The notes below the pieces were generated by a model. The model did no database searches. It was not told the DNA's origin and saw nothing but the letters and a program-made list of their open reading frames with translations. From Wuchereria bancrofti (Eukaryota; Nematoda; Chromadorea; Rhabditida; Onchocercidae): a stretch of DNA of 64,000 bases. The stretch's first letter is position 1. Each line of letters opens with the position of its first letter. The translations under genes were made by a program, and so were the position numbers. This document shows positions 11,490-23,900 of the stretch, one piece after another. The DNA is taken from positions 4,358,521 to 4,422,520 of the forward strand of contig SSBO01000012.1 in the NCBI GenBank assembly GCA_005281725.1, written 5' to 3'.

Positions 11490-13530
11490 TTACTGTAAAA
11501 TACAGTTTAAAAAACTGCTGGAATTTTGCTATGATTACATGGTCTTTCCCTGGAGAATGCTTTTTCAAATACAGTTATGTGACAAATACTACGGGGAACT
11601 TTTGCAGGTCCATAATCGTATCGAATATTTGAAAGAGTTGATTGCTACCCTCAAAGATGCCCGTTATATTGAAACTACATTGCTAATTTTTAGTCATGAT
11701 TATTCGTCTGCCCTTATAAACAAACTGATTACAGGGATAGATTTCTGTTTAGTATGTTATTTACTGCAAAATTCAACTGGAATAATTACAGGAAAAAATA
11801 TATTTTTATCAGTTATAACTCAAACTTCGGAATTGAGAAAGTTCATGTTAGAGTCGATAAAATTAAAATTCTTAAATCATTAAAAGTTTTTAAATTAGCT
11901 AATAACTTCATTACCTGAAAGTCAATGGTATCTACAATGACTTTCTGTTTCAGGTTATGCAAATATTCTATCCATACAGTATTCAACTGTTTCCAGATGT
12001 TTTCCCTGGGCGAGATCCATTGGATTGTCCAGAAAAGGCGAATAAGCAAGAGTAAATTTGATCTACTTTTGTATCGAATGATTTTTTAGGTTAAAATTTT
12101 TCTGAGAAATTTTATGGTTTCCGTGTATCTTTAGAGCAGCTTTTCTGAAATGTAATAATTGGAAAAATCCTGATAAATATGGACATTTTCGTGTTGCAAG
12201 GTTAACACAAATCAAACATCATTGGTGGTGGAAGGTTTGTTTTATTCTGGATTTTCTTTCTAATTATCTAATTGTTGTGGATTCATTTGGCAAAATGACT
12301 GTAATAAACTTTGCTGACTTTGCGTTCACAATTTTTTTTTTCCAAATGAAGAATTAAAAAACAGCGGTATATGGACTATTTCTTTGTTATCTACGTAATT
12401 CTCTTCGAAAATAAATTTTCGATAACAGATGAATTACATATTCGACGGGATATTGAAGCAATATGCATTAACAAAGGCATGGGTAATATTACTGGAGGAA
12501 GACCATTATGTTTCACCAGATTTCTTACATGTTATGCGCCTGATTGTGGACAATAAATCGAAGTGAGTGATTTCGTATTTTTTAATTTGGAATATTGGCA
12601 ATTAACTACAAAATTTCGTGGGAGAGAATTCCAGTTATAAGTCTTAAGGCATCTGAATGACGATTTCAAGTTTTATGAACTTGATATGCAGGAAGTTTTT
12701 TACGTGCTGTTGATAATTGGATGAAATTTTTTTGCTTGCTTTTGTCGTGCTGTACTAAAAACAGCATTATCTACAGTGCTTTTTAGTTTCTGCGCGGAAT
12801 GTCAAGTGATAAGTCTTGGATTATATCTTAAGCAGTACAATAATTTTAAGACCAATTTGAATCGGCTAGGTATTCATCCATGGTTTAGTTCAAAACATAA
12901 TATGGGAATGGCTATCAATGCGGACACGTGGGAACTTATCAAAAATTGCACAGAAGTAAGTTTCTGTTTTGTTCTTTAATAAAGTGGAAATTTCTCTTTT
13001 GGCTTAAAATCTGTTATGTTTTTAGTTGTTCTGTAAGTACGATGACTACAATTGGGATTGGTCGCTATTACGCGTTAGCATGAAGTGCTTGCCTGCAAGA
13101 TTGAAAGTTATTGCTGTTAAATCTCCTCGTGTTATACATATTGGTGATTGTGGCATACATACTCATCGTTGCGCCGTCCATAATGCTGCTGCAATGGTTT
13201 GTTTATTCTTTGATTACAGATAGTTGTAAATTTTATGTCAAGATTAATGAACTTGGAAAGCTAAAAATGCCATGAAATTTTTAGGCTGCGGAACTTTTTA
13301 ATAGCTCGGCGGACTCGTTGTTTCCGAAAAAAATGATAGTGGCAGAGAATCTGAAGCGAACATTAAAACCTTCGAGAGAGAACGGTGGTTGGGGTGATAT
13401 ACGAGACCATGAACTATGTCTCAATAATTCACATGTACCTGATCTTTCTGTTTACGACTTTTATTTAAATAATCTGGCAGGCAACAATAATTATACGTAT
13501 ATCAGCTATCCTCTCATTTTTCCTGTCTAA
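10292..13530 (+). CDS. mgat2: Alpha-1,6-mannosyl-glycoprotein 2-beta-N-acetylglucosaminyltransferase (GnT-II, MGAT2)
   Basis: Ten exons: 10292-10342, 10873-10983, 11249-11407, 11608-11751, 11954-12051, 12135-12234, 12429-12562, 12787-12955, 13026-13196 and 13285-13530, in phase for 460 residues. GnT-II (family GT16; C. elegans GLY-20) adds GlcNAc to the alpha-1,6 mannose arm of N-glycans in the Golgi. Seen: a short cytoplasmic start followed by a hydrophobic signal-anchor (residues about 6-24), then VHNRIEYLKELI, LLIFSHDYSS, FYPYSIQLFPDVFPG, IKHHWWWK, LLEEDHYVSPDF (the acidic EED metal/nucleotide-sugar motif), SKHNMGMAINADTW, YDDYNWDWSL, HIGDCGIHTH and NGGWGDIRDHELC, all in family order. Late cysteines match those paired in the family. 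Length is close to human (447). The enzyme appears complete with all key motifs. A 32-base T run sits in the intron before the fourth exon. Confidence 0.96.
11457..11488 (+). repeat. Poly-T tract of about 32 bases in an MGAT2 intron
   Basis: An uninterrupted run of T within the intron between the exons ending at 11407 and starting at 11608. It creates long artificial poly-phenylalanine open frames. It may be a real homopolymer or vary in length between assemblies. Confidence 0.9.
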
Positions 13531-14882
13531 GACTCAAGGTAATGTTTTGTATGGGCACAAGTATCACTTCATATTTTATATCAACTTGCTTTGTACTTTT
13601 TTTTATAAAGTGTTAATTTGAATAATTTATACTCAGACAAGTTAAGTCAGTATGTTTATACAGTTTTCTAATATTGTACATAATTTTTCGCTTCATTTCA
13701 TATTTGTGTTGTTTTAAACAACGTTTTATTCGAATTTCTGAAATCTGACATTATATTTGAGTTGCACATGAATGTATATTGTCTTCATTATTTAGAGTAA
13801 GCTCTTTCCCTTGAGCCAGTATCATCTTCCATGTTCTTTTATTGAAATTTATTTAGAAGCATTCAGTGAAAAACATTTCCAACACAAGAACCTTTCAGGT
13901 GCAAAACTTCTGAACATATTTTGCAATATTGGCTAACGTGACATATACTTTTTTGTATTAGATGAACTAGGGAGACAACATATACGGAAGGTGTGTATCA
14001 TTTTTGTTACGTTGTCGTATCTTGTTTTAAATTTTAAATTCTGCAAAGAATTTTATGGCCGACTAAAATTTCAAAAACAGATCTTTCATTTCCTTTTTTT
14101 CTTAACTGCCGTGAAATATGCTTGCAGGAAAGTGGTCACTCGTTATATCATTCTAAATCTGCTATTTATGGAAAATTGAAGTTGGGCTATCTTTTTTGGA
14201 GAAACTGTCAAAACGGTATCAGTGTATCACTTACCAAATGTACACTTTTGCGAAGCGCGTGATTATTAAACAGCATTTTCATTTTCAATGTTTATTTTTT
14301 AAATGTATCACACTTTTTTATGTCTTGTTTCATATTTGGGCACACAGCTGCTTCTCTTTTGTCCTTCATTTGGTGGCTCAGTTTGTCACTACTCCTTCGA
14401 AAACTTTTTTTTTTTTTGAGGTGTGGTGGGATGGTGCAGCAGCTGTACTGATTTATGTTTTGTATATTTATAGCACATAGCGAGGAAACACATTTAATGT
14501 TATCATGAATAAGTAAGATCAGTGTATAATCTTGTCAGTTATTTATGTTGGTGAAACAACTTCAGTCTAGTTCTGAAGCACTTTAGAATTCAGTGCACTT
14601 AATAATTTCATAATATATTTGGTACGATGCATGTCCTATTAATTTAAAAACTTTTTGTGTTAGACATAGTTACATAGTTCAGCTTAGTTATGTGTTCTTG
14701 TACACTGTATGGTTAATTCTGTGATAAGTACAAATTGTACGTCTTTCTTTATAACATCGTCCTAAATTCATTTTGGTCACACCACCTCATATGGACAACC
14801 AATAACATTTTCTATGTTGCAGTGATTACTCGACCTTTCATCAACCGTTTTTTTATTTCTGAAAAACTGAAGCACCTGAAAT
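13531..14882. other. Convergent intergenic region between MGAT2 and the claudin-like gene
   Basis: About 1.35 kb between two facing 3' ends. The open frames here are T-rich or hydrophobic, lack paired splice sites and match nothing. No RNA gene or repeat is evident. Confidence 0.5.
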
Positions 14883-16994
14883 TCAATCGCTAGCTCCCCT
14901 CCCCACTGTATTCTTGAGGCTGCCTCTTTGCAGTTTGCGATATTCAAGTATCTCCAAGAGATCGACATCGGCCTGCGAATTAAGAGTGAAACCATAATTG
15001 AAGTAACCCAGCTGTCGTTCTCACGTTAACATGAGTACTGGAAGTTGACAGCGCAAGAAACGTCCAATACATACATATAGTAAATGATAGACCTGCATAC
15101 GTTGTAGCAAATATTACGTTGGGATGGAGCGGTCTACGAAGTTCAAATGCTTACGAATTAACAGTACATCCAATAGACCGATCATAAATCCATAAATATG
15201 CAAAGGGTTTCGGTGTAATCCGTTTCAGTTCACTATTACGGTCTCACTTGAATGACTCCGATTGCCCAGAAAATGTTTCTTGCTAAGTTTAAAGATATCT
15301 TGTGCAATTAAACAACATAACGACCATTGTCCTGGATGACATATTACATATTTTTTAGCTGAACATCTAGAAATTCCAAATGCCTTTCATAATATGTCAG
15401 ATTATAAAAAATATATTATACAGCGAATCATATACAGATTATGCAAAAACCAAATAATTTTATTCACAAGAAGATTTTTATACAGTGGATCATATACATT
15501 GAGAAATAGCTTTCATTCTACGAAGTTACGTTCCTCCGAATGTGACCTAAAAGTCCCATCGGCAGATCGTTCGTATGTATATTATCATAAACATCGATCC
15601 AAGAATCAAAATGTACTGCGCTTCCAATCCAGAATAACAAACATGATAACAGGAAGTAGTAAAATGCACTACCTAGTGAACACTGAAACAAACTTAAAGC
15701 TCAATTTTTTTTTAAAGATACCTTGTGCAATTAAACATAACGACCATTGTCCTGGATGACATATTACATATTTTTTAGCTGAACATCTAGAAATGATGAA
15801 AACATGACAGAACGCGATGAAAACATGACAGAACCAAGTAATCTCAAACAGTCAAAGCCCATAAAAAATAACTTACGTATTTCATGGTTTTGATAAACGG
15901 TTCTGAGCTATCTGCCATAACAATGAATATAATGAACACATTAACGAAAACTGAAAGATAAACTTCTCAGGAGAAACCATCGGAAACGTCTTTAAAACTT
16001 TTTAAAAGTAATATTACTGGTGTTGCTTTTAAAGCACACAAAAAAGGAAGTGAAACAAGAATACAACTGTTAACCTAGCAATACAGTCACACCACATAAG
16101 AGCTTCTGCACTTTGAGATTGCGTTTCACACAAATGAAAAATAAAGAGAAAATAATGAACAAGTATAATAAAACGCTGAAAATCATGAGAACGCGTGCCA
16201 ATCTCAGTCCTGAAAGTGAGTAAAGATGGCATCAAGACAAGAAAATGCTTGGATAAATATACTGAATAAATTTAATTAAAAATTGGTCAGTCTTAAAACA
16301 ATATATATTGAGTCACCTGTGGAAGGTGGAACAACATCAGAGGCAGTAATATCCTGGCCATTGATGACGAAAGTACTATATTCACCATCCAACCAACTTG
16401 TGCATTTAATTCCATCCGAAAATTCCCCACTTTTTACACAGTCATCTCCTAAACCACGCTGAAAACTTGTATTTCCTGGAAGCAGTTGGAATACAATAAA
16501 GAGGAAAGAAGTTTTAAAATTTCTGTGTTAAAAGGAAACTGGACAAATAAACAATTTATCTGTATTTACTGATCCAGTTTTTATGTAACCTCCACTACAT
16601 GTTCCTTTTCATTTCTACGATTTTCGCATTGAGCTTTTGAAATGTAAAGGTACTTATTTCACACTTCGCACAATGTGCTACAATATAAAATGAATGCCAT
16701 AAATTACAATGTCCTTCACATATTGGAGGTTGTCGATAAAAGTCTAGATTTTAGCTACAATGCTTTATTAAATTGCTATTAGGACCGACAGTGGAATTCA
16801 CACATTTCAAATGGACCAATAAAAGAAGCGACAAAAACTATAAAAACCTGATAGATATATGAACCATTGGTGTGCACCAACCATGCATTGTTGAAAAAAT
16901 GGAATGTTTGAAAAACAGCAGCAGAGACAACGAACATAAAAGCAACAATCAACTCCCAAAAGAAACGGTTACGGCGAGTGGCCGGTCTTGCCAT
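14883..16994 (-). CDS. Claudin-like four-transmembrane protein (one internal exon unresolved)
   Basis: Minus-strand exons: 16994-16848, 16458-16317, 16209-16075, 15950-15877, at least one unresolved exon within about 15.06-15.30 kb, and a last exon 14972-14883 ending in TGA. The ATG at 16994 begins MARPATRRNRFFW and is the first ATG after a T-rich AG near 17023. Membrane span 1 follows (residues about 12-32). The first outer loop contains GLGDDCVKSGEF and a second cysteine eight residues further on, like the two-cysteine loop of claudin/PMP22/EMP proteins. Spans 2 and 3 are in the third and fourth exons. The C-terminal tail is charged (DLLEILEYRKLQRG). The fourth span is not securely placed; one in-phase candidate starts after the AG at about 15099 and ends at a GTGAG donor near 15033. 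The intron holding the missing part also carries duplicated DNA. The specific subfamily is not identified. Confidence 0.7.
15288..15794 (+). repeat. Imperfect direct repeat, about 85 bp, two copies
   Basis: Bases 15288-15374 and 15711-15794 are nearly identical, both containing CGACCATTGTCCTGGATGAC and ending GAACATCTAGAAAT. The copies differ by a 3-base indel and a few substitutions, and start 423 bp apart. Both lie in an intronic part of the claudin-like gene. Confidence 0.85.
15795..15834 (+). repeat. Two tandem copies of a 19-base unit, 21-bp period
   Basis: GATGAAAACATGACAGAAC occurs at 15795-15813 and again at 15816-15834, directly after the second copy of the 85-bp repeat. This suggests local replication slippage in the intron of the claudin-like gene. 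Confidence 0.85.
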
Positions 16995-19900
16995 AGCAAT
17001 TTTTGTTGATCCAAAGCTTCCTGAAATAATTTCCATCTCTTGAAGACTATGACAAAGAAATTCTTTTTTCTCTATTTCTGAGCGGTTTTGAAAAAAATGT
17101 ATTATTGTCATATAGTGAAGGTAAAAAAATAAGTACCAGTTAACAGGCACAGATCAAAGACGATATGCCGCAGTTATAAATGAAATGGCAAACAGCACAA
17201 GGCAATACCATTTCCTCTGTTAGTACCACGGTGCTTCTCTGAATGTGTGAGCTGTACATAACAGAGCAGATCAAACAACGCAACAAATTTCCATTCAACC
17301 CCAATCTAAAGTCTAAACTGAATATTTCAATTTAAGAGAGCATATTATGACTCTAACAACGTCAGACACACATTAACAAGCTTTTGCACAATAAGAAAAT
17401 AGGTCTGGATTTGTTGTTGATTAGTATCTACATGGTTTAAAGCGTAACAGTGACGGTAAGTCATACAAAAACAAAATCTATAGCGAGGCATTAATAATTC
17501 TTGTCAACGCAGTTTATGGCAGCTTGACGAAACATTTGTAAATGTGGGTTCATTTAATACTAGTGGACTAGTTCTATATAATCTATAAAGAGTTAAAATA
17601 CCTAGCGCGAAATAAACTGACACCACCGTTTGAGGTGGATAGGCAGAAAAGAATTAGTCGCGGTAAAATACTAATGGATCGTTGCACATAAGATCACTGC
17701 AGTAGTTGTTATCTCTGAGTGGGGTGGGACGTTGCTTGAACCAAGAAGGGGTTGTTAATAATTCTTTAAGATGTAAGGAGTAAATACTTCAAGTCATAAA
17801 TACCGGAATAGGAATAAAGGTATTAAACATCAGGTCATGGCAACGTTCCAGCTATATCAAGTTTTGACGGTACATATGTTGAAACAGAATAATCAGCCAG
17901 TCACAAAGGATGTTTCAAATTTCCATTTCGTATCATGTCGCTTGAATTTCTTTGATGAACCGGATAGAGTACAAAGCGTTTGGATTTGTTTGGTAAAATG
18001 AGGAATGAAAGAGGATAGAAAGTATGCTAAACAATGTTGTATTACCAGTTTGAGGTTAACTTCTGCTTTTCTCCGTTTGGCAGTTGTCTCAGTTTAGGTT
18101 GCTGGAAATGACATAAATCTGTCTTTCTGTTTCTTCTGGTAGTTTCACTGCAGGTGTCATCAGTCGTAATGTTATGAGACGTAGGTGAGTCATCATGCTG
18201 AATGCCAAAATTTGGCCAGAATTCTGGTATTCCTTGGATTCAGTTTATGGTTTCAAAAGAGGTTGTGAAGCGTACGGAGTTGTACCAATAGTTCTTGTTA
18301 ATTCGCTTCACTTTATGCTTTATAAGCTGTCTGCATAAATACAAGAATGTTAAGATTTTTTTGAAAATTGAGTGATTTCCATGAGACACTGTTTTCAATA
18401 ACTGTTGCCTACTCTGTCTCTATCAAATTTAAGTTGTAATCACTTTGATATTTTCCAAAAGACGTATTTGGAATAATTTTATTCTGTTAACTTTTTTTTC
18501 GGCGACTATTTCTAAACAAAATATTATTATTGATTTTTTGTTCTTGTTGAATTTCTAGAACAATTTAAATCATTTTCTCAAGACTGCAATGCAATAACAC
18601 ATACACAGAACAGTTTAAGAGGCAAAGTACATTACTTCACGTTTCTAAGAACAAAAATATTTTTCTGGAAGTTCATATTATATCATCGTCCACAAAGTTC
18701 TTTTCCTTCAATTTTTCAGGTATTTCTGGAAGTTGATAGCAGTTCAAACTTTTTCTGACATTGCTGCTGAAATCTTGGTTTCTTGTTCATTTCATGCAAC
18801 TTAGAGTTGAAGGAAAGTTTTTAATCAGAAAGTCGGTAAAATGCAGGTTAAATTGAAATTCTTTCAATTTCTTAAATGGTAAAGTTTATAAATTGCTTTC
18901 ATGTAATCTTTTAATTCTATAACTTTTGTGGTAATTTTGTGGTGAGAAGTTGAACATTAAATGGTTGTGAAACTAATTAACTTTGTTTTGTATTTATGCT
19001 ATTAACTCTAATTCATTGCCTTCAGCATGCATTCCTCCTAGTATTTGGATTTGGAATTTCCTTTCTGTTGTTTTCCCAAAACCAATTCTATATTCACACC
19101 ACTGAAATGAAACTAAGGCTTGAACAGTGAACCATCTGACCGATGTTTGCATGTCATTTACTGTTTTGGCTATTAAAATTTATCAGCTGTGAGATCAGTT
19201 CCTATTGATATATCAAATTTAAACATGGCTTGAAAAAGTTTAAGGTATCAAATTTGTTTGCTGTTTTTAATATTTGAATTTTAATCTATCGTAATATTTT
19301 GCACAAAAACATTGATGTAAAATGTCGCTATCATATGTATCAAATAAACATTGTGGCATTGTTTTCAACTTCTGCAATTTTTGGAGAGAAAAGATTTTTT
19401 AATTGAAATTTCAATTCAGTAATGAATTTCCGCAAAAATCTTAAAGGAACAGATGTGTCGACTACACTATAAAGCATTTTGCTAATGTTTAATGATATGC
19501 GATGACATCGTAATAACAATGACTGACATCAATGTTGAATTGATGCGACAGTAGATGTGTCATTTTTGAGACCTTTTTGATAATGAGATCAGAAAAATGA
19601 AGTTACATAAGAGCGAGAGACTTACAGTTCTTTGGCTTTTTTGAAAAGTTGCATAGACTAGTTATCATAAACTAGTATAATGTGGTAGGAACTATTAATT
19701 GCATAGACTAACAGTTTATAATTTGGTAAGAATTGAATGATCCGTTTCTGGTATAAATCCAGGAACGCGCTATGAAATGGTTAAAAAAAGGTTCAGATAA
19801 AATTTTTCTGGTCAGAAAAGAAATATTGGGAAATCTTTGTGGAAAAGAAAACCAAGTTAAAAATTTACCAGTAAAATTAAATGTTGAGAATGGCTGATAT

Positions 19901-20936
19901 GAATGAATTAGCAAAATATACACGTTCACATAATCCAAAAACCAAAATAAAGCGTTTAGCTTTCAACAAATAGTCTAGGACGTGACACACAATCTGTAAC
20001 TGAGAACGTTTTGGTGGAGAGCAAAGCAAGTTTATTAAACCATGGTATTTTGTAGATTACTACAAGCAAAAGAGATTTTTAGCATGATATCGTTGTTCGT
20101 TGTGGCAAAATTTCAAAATGGAATGGTCATTTTAAACAGGAAACTATATTGGGTCACCGCTCTAGCTGGCGTTAACTGTTTAATGTTCTCCAGTTTTTTC
20201 GTTGCTAATATTGCTAAAATTTAAAATTTGCTTAATGCATTCCTGTGAATAATGAGCCATTAAAGAAGTGTTTATAACATAAATAATTTTGAATATACTA
20301 TGTTCTGGATGTGTAGTAGAGATTATTCTAAGCACTCATTTGTCATTTGTTAAAATCAAGCTATTTGGATTTTAATTCATCGGAATTAGTTTTTGTTGTA
20401 TTACTGTGCTGTTCGTAGCAAATTTTGCTGTGTATGAGATGCGTAAAGAGATGATGATTTTCTTAAGTCCCAACTTGCTGTTTTAGCTTCAGACATGACG
20501 CTTGATGACTGGATGGAATAAGAGTTCTTCTGAAGAAGCCGAGGCGTACTGAGCCTAAAAGAAAAAATAGCAATAATAGATTGTGAAGAGAATACATCAT
20601 TAGATAACGGAGATTGTGCTATTAGAAATTTGAATGCGTATTCCCACTCAAAAACTTGTGAACTAAAGAAATGGAACCGATAACTTGTTTCATCAGTTCA
20701 TAATCGTCGCAAAAAGCAAGCTGAGCATGTATGTCGATTGCATGGTCCCGGACAACACCTCTCGGGGAATTTTACTAACTTAATGGACATATCAACTTGG
20801 TATCACAAGTTTTCTTACACCTTATCCAACCGACATCCCTTAATTTGCATAATTTCTGATTGAGATTCGAAGTCACTTTAAAATTAACTTTGTTTGTGTG
20901 AACTATTGCAGCTCGTCATCCCCAGAATTGGACATT
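16995..20936. other. Divergent gene-poor region (about 3.9 kb)
   Basis: This lies between the claudin-like gene (minus) and the KCMF1-like gene (plus). It is AT-rich with many short T and A runs. The longest open frames (19708-19938 minus, 20042-20224 plus) are hydrophobic or asparagine/phenylalanine-rich and unlike real exons. I see no protein or RNA gene. Both promoters must lie here. A T-rich AG at about 20911 just before the KCMF1 start is a probable spliced-leader acceptor. Confidence 0.45.
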
Positions 20937-23900
20937 ATGATTGATTTAGGTGGTGATGTTCGCAGTGTTTTAATTCCAAACATTTCTTTCCGTATTCAGA
21001 GAGAATCTCATTCTGACTCAACATTAATGTCTTCCACACGAAATCCCCGCTCTCTTAAACGATTTAGACGTCGAGGGGTGGAGACTCGATTCTCGTTATG
21101 TCATCCTTCACATGCGTCTGTTGCTAGTAGCAGTTTGAGGCGTCTGTGTAACCGTATGAGTTCCATACATGAAGGTTTGTAATTCCCTTTTGCTTCACTT
21201 CACTTTAAAAATCTTTTAGTTTTCAAATGTGCTGCTAACATGCAATATGTGGCAGTTTTATATGATTAATTTTATGCCGATAAGCCAAGTTTTTCTAGGC
21301 GACAAATCAGACATCTTCTTAGACTAAAAGTGAATGAAGTGCAAATTGAATGCACATACTGCTTGCACATGAGAAAAACTTTTAGCTCTTTATGCTGTTT
21401 CGTTTGAAAGATCAATTAACAACTGATTGAAAACAGCATCTGCAGAAAGGCTGTTTTGATTGTATCAGTATTTCTATTTAAAGTGACCAGTGCAATTGTT
21501 GACATTTGTTTCAGGTGTCTCCTGTGATGGTTGTATGGCACCAAATTTTGCAGGAGATCGTTACAAATGTCTTCGATGTTATGATTTCGATTTATGTTCT
21601 CGGTGCTACATGGAAGAGCGAACAGCAGAAGTCTCATCCGAAAATCGTTCTTTTCGCGAAACCAACGAAGAGCATTCTCCTTCTCATCCAATGCAGTGTA
21701 TTATGACACAACAAGACTTTGGTATTTATGTATAACTTAAGGAAAAGAATTGCAGTTTGAGAATTTATGGTCATATGCATAAAAATGGAAGTACTATATA
21801 GGTACTTTGTCCAGGTTGCGTAGTTCTGACAGATAATGTGGAGGGGGCGGTATAATTGAGTTTCTATATTGATGAGCTTTTGCTGTACATCTATCACCTT
21901 TATATAACGCTTCTACTGATTGTTCAACCCATTGTTGCGGATGTGGAAAAGAATTTTTCGTGCATTATTCTAGAGTGCGTACTGCATGGGTGTGTCATTT
22001 CGTTGCAGCGTGTTTTAAGTGATATTTTAAGAATTGGCATACCACGGCGACCAAATACATAGCTGGGACCGGTTGCGAGTTGTAATTTTTACTTGTCCAG
22101 TTTGTGGTCTTCAAGGTTTTTCACGTGAACGCCTGGTTTCTCATGTCATCGATGAACATTCGACTTCACCACGATCTCCAACGCAACGGACCGAAATGGT
22201 TTTTTTTCTCCTTTCTCTAACATTCTGTGCTATATCTTAAACTTTTTACGACTTTGGGTGATGGTCGCTTTAACTTTTGTTGACATCGTCTTTCTAACTA
22301 TGTGTGGTTTAATTTACTCTTGATTATTCAGATGTGACACATTTTTTTCATTCTTAAGTTCCAGCGCACATTTTTCAGGCTTGTCCAATTTGTATTTCTA
22401 CCGATTTTTATCGTATTGGTTTTGGTGATTATATGCCTAATCATCTTACTGATATGGTGTCTCACATGCAGGAACACCACAGTCAGACACAATATGTGAA
22501 TGTCTCTAACAGTAGGTAGTGATTAAGTTCTTTGTTAATCTTTCAAATTTCAGCTTCGCAAATTATATCCATTCATGTAGCAGAAGGTACTCATGTTCAT
22601 TTTTCTGCTAATATGTGTTTCTCTCCAAGTCTGTCTTTTATAGCAACAGTGGAGTATCAGACACTGCTAACGTGTTATCCGAATTTCTACGTGATCGCGA
22701 TCTGCGGCGTGTAGTTGTACATAACGTGCCTTTGGTCAGCAATGATTCTGATGTCGAAGATTCAGCCACAGGTGGGACCCGTCGTAATACCAGCAGCCAA
22801 CGAGATGGACCACTAAGAATTGATACAGTTTCACGCATTCGTCGTAGGCCTATTGATAGCAGTGCAACTGAGCTAAATCAGTGTATGTTCATTCTAAATA
22901 ACAGTTCTTGAAACAAAGAATGGTACATTTGGTACATTATGTAAAAGGAAGGACAAAATAATTTAGAAAGAATTTGGAATAATTTAGAAAATTTTAGAAA
23001 AAAAATCAGGAATAATTTAGGGAAAAATGAATGTTTTGCCTCTGTTGTAGTAATATCTTTTATAACGAAAAGTGATAAATTCGAATACTATCCCAGTTTA
23101 AATATATTTATTCATATTAATATATCTAAGTTTTTAGACTGCAATTCATGTCCGCATATTATGCACATATCTTTTCTTAGTACGCGTCAAAGTTAGTTTG
23201 ACCCATTACATTTGATTCTTTCTGAGTTTGTTGACTAATCTCTTTCAGCCCGAGAAACTGGTGATTCTCTGATACAGCCAGCAGGTTTTTCACCGATACG
23301 CGTGGGTGGCCAAATACCTACCGGACTTTCATCCAGCTCGGCTATGCAGCCTGCTGCTTTATCGTCCGGCTTCTCCAGTCGTCCAAGTATACAGTCTGGT
23401 GGCTTTTCTTCCGTTCGTTTATCCGCTTCAAGAGCTTTGGTAAGTTTTCCCTTGCATTTTTTCCCACTACTAAGATTTTGTATGCTTTACCTGTTCTTTA
23501 AATTCTAAAATTTATGAGCGAAATTCTGTTTTAGCAACCTACTCGATCAACGAGAGATTCTACCGGTATAGGACATACTGGAAATAACCCTTTATCTGCT
23601 AATTCTGCTATAGAAGCTCCACTATCACCGTATGAACCTCAGTCAGAATTCCTTACTGATAGTGATGCGACAATTCGAACCTTTCAGTATCCTATTACTG
23701 CGTATTCTCGTCCAACTGTTCCAAGTACATTGTTACATATGCATTGTTGTCTTTCATCTTAGTCATCGTTTAAGAGTGGTATCTGTTACAGCTGTTACTA
23801 TAATTTTTCCGAGCTTATGCACATTTTTTCTAGATCATGGCATGCAGCGAAATCAAAGAATCTCTGGTGAAAATAGCAGTCGAACAATGGGTTATGCTAG

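Noticed and set aside
11452..11520. Poly-phenylalanine open frames
   Set aside because: They are produced by the 32-base T run in an MGAT2 intron; real exons lie on either side.
12371..12556. Plus-strand open frame overlapping an MGAT2 exon
   Set aside because: The real exon (12429-12562) uses another frame that contains the LLEEDHY motif.
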